From Saprospiraceae bacterium (GTDB lineage Bacteria; Bacteroidota; Bacteroidia; Chitinophagales; Saprospiraceae): a DNA stretch of 64,000 nt. Below the pieces are notes generated by a model. It had not been told where the DNA came from, made no database searches, and saw only the letters and a list, made by a program, of their open reading frames with translations. Each line of letters begins with the position of its first letter. The first letter of the stretch is position 1. The translations under genes were made by a program, and so were the position numbers. The stretch lies in assembly GCA_015490715.1 (NCBI GenBank), contig WFXH01000102.1:1-64000 (forward strand), given 5' to 3'. This document shows positions 61,645-64,000 of the stretch, in pieces.

Positions 61645-63636
61645 ATGAAAACCAAAAACACTTGTCATATGAGATGGATTGCAGGACTACTGTCGATGAC
61701 TATGGTTGCGACTGTATGGGGACAGTCGTCTCCAAAAATACCACAGCGTCTGCTGAAGCCCGTGCCGAAGGTCAACATCCAGGCTATCGGCAATGAGGTT
61801 TGGCAGGGGAAACGGAGAACAGTCCCTCATATAGAAAGCCGTTTTCCCAATCAAATCGTCGGCTTTACATATTATGATTTGCAGACTAATAATAGTATGA
61901 TGCCGCGCGTGGCGGTCGCCAACGAAGTGGTGCGGGTCGTCTGGACGTATAGTGCGGATGAACAGCCGCGGGGATTTCCCGATCGAGGGACCGGTTTTAA
62001 TCGATACGAGAACGGTTCTTGGGTCGTATCGGAAGACGACCTCTTGGATCTCAAGCGCATAGAGCCCGAGCGGTGCGGTTGGCCCAACGTCGGTGTGCTG
62101 GGCGACGGCACCGAAGTAGTGATCAGCCATAGTACGGCCTCGAATGTGCTGATGATGTGCCGACGCGCGCCCAATGCCACCGAATGGGACTGCGAGCTGT
62201 TGGAAGACAAAACCGGCAGCGGCAAGCTCTGGCCCCGCATGGCCATAGGAGGCCCCGATAACAATACAATTCACCTCATCAGTGTGACCCGACCACCTAG
62301 GTTTAATGGTAGACCCTATCGCAATATCACTCAACATCTGCTCTACCAACGCTCAACCGATGGCGGCGAAACATGGGACATCGAAGATCTCGTACTGCCG
62401 GGCATTTCAGACAGCATCTACGATGTCATGGAAGCCGATGCCTACTTCATTGCCGCTCGCGATACCATCGTGGCCATTGTCCATTTCGGAGGGTGGAACG
62501 ATATCGTCTTGTGGAAGTCGACCGATAACGGAGCGACGTGGAAGAAAATTCTGATCAACGAATTTCCGCTTCACAAGTACGATCCGGGTAGGGATGGTCT
62601 GTATTCCGCCGATGATTTGTCGTACAAGGATACCTTAGGTGGGCCTGGATCACAAGGGGGTATACCAGCTATCTATACCTCCGATGGCACCGGAAGCGTC
62701 ACGATCGACGCCAACGGTGAATGCCATGTCGTCTTCGGCGAAATGTTTGTTGCCGTTGCACTTGACGGGGCGGATACGAACTTTGTCTTCTATCCCGCCT
62801 GGGGCTACATCGACTACTGGAGAGAAGCCTTTGCCGATACCGACGATACGTCGTATGTGCGCCCCTATCGCATTGCGACCTACGTCGATTACGACGGCAA
62901 CGGCCGCATCGATATCCAATCGATCAACCAAATCGCATTTTACGGCGGCGGTGCTGTTAATATGCCCTACATCGTCAGTGATGACGACAACAACCTCTTC
63001 GTGGCGTACTCCGCCATCAATGAGCAATTTAAGCATGAAGATGACGACGAATTCTATCGGCACATCTATCTGATCCGCTCCGATGATGGCGGAGAAACGT
63101 GGACGGACCCCTATGACGTCATCAACTACATGTTTTACGAAGACGAAGATGAAAAAATCGACACCGCATATACAGAGGGCGTCTATCCATCTATGACCGT
63201 TGACGACAATTATCTCTATCTGGTGTTTCAAAAAGACTACAATCCCGGCTCGTGGGTTATTTTAACAAACCTCGGAGGGGATGACAACGACAACGACTTC
63301 GATATCAACGATATCGTGTACCTGAAGCTCACCAAACAATTTGAAGCGGTCAATGTCGAGCGCGTCGTAAGACCGGAGACCTTCGACATGCAGGTCACCC
63401 CCAATCCCGTACAGGAAAACCATCTGACGCTGAGCTTTGACCTACCCAGTGCATCAAATGTGCGCGTCCAGCTCATCGATATGGATGGTCACACACAGAC
63501 ACTGCTCGCCAAACAGCGCTTAGAAGCAGGGCCTCACCGCTTGGTCTTGCCTTTGAAAGAAACGCCTACGGTGGGATTTGTGAAGCTATGGGTGGGCAAT
63601 GCTACTGCTACAAAGAAAGTAGTGTTTGTGCGATAA
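61645..63636 (+). CDS. Secreted BNR/Asp-box repeat protein, T9SS cargo
   Basis: 663 aa. Signal peptide: MRWIAGLLSMTMVATVWGQ within the first 27 residues. The body is a beta-propeller with sialidase-type Asp boxes (RSTDGGETWDIED, KSTDNGATWKKIL, RSDDGGETWTDPY) and acidic Ca2+-like loops (DYDGNGRIDIQ, DDNDNDFDIND). Sialidase catalytic Arg triad and FRIP motif are not seen, so it is probably a non-enzymatic or different propeller. The last 80 residues (MQVTPNPVQENHLTLSF to KLWVGNATATKKVVFVR) are a type A T9SS sorting domain. ATG 61645 is chosen because it follows the promoter and starts the signal peptide. Confidence 0.85.
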   Translation: MKTKNTCHMRWIAGLLSMTMVATVWGQSSPKIPQRLLKPVPKVNIQAIGNEVWQGKRRTVPHIESRFPNQIVGFTYYDLQTNNSMMPRVAVANEVVRVVWTYSADEQPRGFPDRGTGFNRYENGSWVVSEDDLLDLKRIEPERCGWPNVGVLGDGTEVVISHSTASNVLMMCRRAPNATEWDCELLEDKTGSGKLWPRMAIGGPDNNTIHLISVTRPPRFNGRPYRNITQHLLYQRSTDGGETWDIEDLVLPGISDSIYDVMEADAYFIAARDTIVAIVHFGGWNDIVLWKSTDNGATWKKILINEFPLHKYDPGRDGLYSADDLSYKDTLGGPGSQGGIPAIYTSDGTGSVTIDANGECHVVFGEMFVAVALDGADTNFVFYPAWGYIDYWREAFADTDDTSYVRPYRIATYVDYDGNGRIDIQSINQIAFYGGGAVNMPYIVSDDDNNLFVAYSAINEQFKHEDDDEFYRHIYLIRSDDGGETWTDPYDVINYMFYEDEDEKIDTAYTEGVYPSMTVDDNYLYLVFQKDYNPGSWVILTNLGGDDNDNDFDINDIVYLKLTKQFEAVNVERVVRPETFDMQVTPNPVQENHLTLSFDLPSASNVRVQLIDMDGHTQTLLAKQRLEAGPHRLVLPLKETPTVGFVKLWVGNATATKKVVFVR

Positions 63637-63665
63637 GCTGCACAGCATCATCGAATACTTGCTCG

Positions 63666-63703
63666 AAGCGGGGACTGTTTTTCAAAATAGTCCCCGCTTT
63701 TTT
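63666..63703 (+). terminator. Intrinsic terminator after the BNR-repeat gene
   Basis: AAGCGGGGACT (63666-63676) and AGTCCCCGCTT (63689-63699) form a perfect 11-bp stem with a 12-nt loop, followed by a T-run reaching 63703. This is the best intrinsic terminator in the window, 30 nt after the stop. Confidence 0.9.
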
Positions 63704-63752
63704 ATTATTTTTGTATATTGCCGTAAAATTGTGAAGCCATACGAGCTGGAAG

Positions 63753-64000
63753 ATGCGTGCGAGCTCTCTAAGCATACGGGTGATTTTACGTATCATGCCC
63801 CAACCTTGGTGGGTGTGTTGTGCCTTTGTGCTTTTGATGCCTATAGCTAAAGGTCAGGAGTTGCGCCTTCCCACCGTATTTCGCTTAGGGGAATATGAGT
63901 CTTCCTATCGGTTGTTGCTCAAGAGGCATCCCTCCACGCTCATTGAGGTGGTAGACAATGATCTGGATTATGCCTACAAAATTTGGCAAAGTGTACTCAT
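63753..64000 (+). CDS. Secreted protein, N-terminal fragment (cut by window edge)
   Basis: The frame is open from ATG 63753 to the end of the window and codes for at least 82 residues. It begins MRASSLSIRVILRIMPQPWW and continues with VCCAFVLLMPIAKGQ, a typical signal peptide with likely cleavage after GQ. The mature part starts ELRLPTVFRLGEYESSYRLL and has an alternating acidic/hydrophobic pattern. ATG 63795 is an alternative start. The family cannot be named from this fragment; position after the terminator shows a new transcription unit. Confidence 0.6.
   Translation, partial: MRASSLSIRVILRIMPQPWWVCCAFVLLMPIAKGQELRLPTVFRLGEYESSYRLLLKRHPSTLIEVVDNDLDYAYKIWQSVL

Noticed and set aside
1-64000. 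CRISPR arrays, tRNA/rRNA genes, prophage or insertion sequences
   Set aside because: No evenly spaced repeats, no tRNA cloverleaf, no rRNA text and no transposase, integrase or phage structural gene were found on either strand.

Overview
The window looks like a chromosomal segment of a Bacteroidota (Bacteroidetes) bacterium, probably from the Saprospiria/Chitinophagia side of the phylum; the family-level placement is inference. The evidence is: at least fourteen TAnnTTTG-type -7 promoter boxes and no Shine-Dalgarno motifs in front of the ribosomal genes; four large secreted proteins with type IX secretion (T9SS)-like C-terminal domains; a DGDGDIG lipoprotein; an SDR-type threonine dehydrogenase; and a ribosomal locus in the order rpsL-rpsG-fusA-rpsJ with no tuf. 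No rRNA, tRNA, CRISPR array, insertion sequence, prophage or integrase was seen. All large genes are intact.

Layout. 1-2.7 kb: a small orphan gene (-), then a coupled flavin monooxygenase and short-chain dehydrogenase (+). 2.8-6.4 kb: a minus-strand run of methyltransferase, PAP2 phosphatase, ZIP metal transporter, an unknown small gene and a GT9 glycosyltransferase, mostly joined by ATGA overlaps. 6.6-12.3 kb: mscL and a 1780-residue cysteine-rich adhesin-like T9SS cargo. 12.6-31.6 kb: a merged str/S10/spc/alpha ribosomal operon from rpsL to rplQ, including fusA, secY, map, infA and rpoA, then a DUF1573 protein. 31.7-42.7 kb: yaaA, a PaaG/PaaH-like pair, the threonine-to-glycine pair tdh-kbl, a lipoprotein, a nucleoside phosphorylase, transaldolase, and a fadN-fadA beta-oxidation pair. 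42.7-48.7 kb: queG and pcrA (-), then glutaryl-CoA dehydrogenase with two membrane proteins (-). 48.8-54.5 kb: a beta-helix cargo (+), then the minus-strand run dcd, wecA-like, fluoride channel, ribA and a secreted subtilase. 54.6-64 kb: cinA-rsmG (+), purF with a small partner (-), an OmpA-family protein (+), rplU-rpmA (-), a BNR-repeat T9SS cargo (+) and the start of another secreted protein.

How the genes work together. GcdH, FadN and FadA together can take glutaryl-CoA through crotonyl-CoA and acetoacetyl-CoA to acetyl-CoA. PaaG/PaaH-like enzymes suggest ring-derived CoA thioesters as a second input, and Tdh/Kbl feed threonine carbon into glycine and acetyl-CoA. The organism therefore looks like an amino-acid and acyl-CoA oxidising heterotroph that exports proteases and adhesin-like proteins through T9SS.

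The strongest unexplained signal is a short dispersed motif, GTATRAAAT (long form GTATRAAATGGT). I count 23 exact 9-mers on both strands, where about one would be expected by chance. Most lie between genes, often as inverted pairs that can fold, including a perfect 20-bp inverted pair inside the ribosomal operon.
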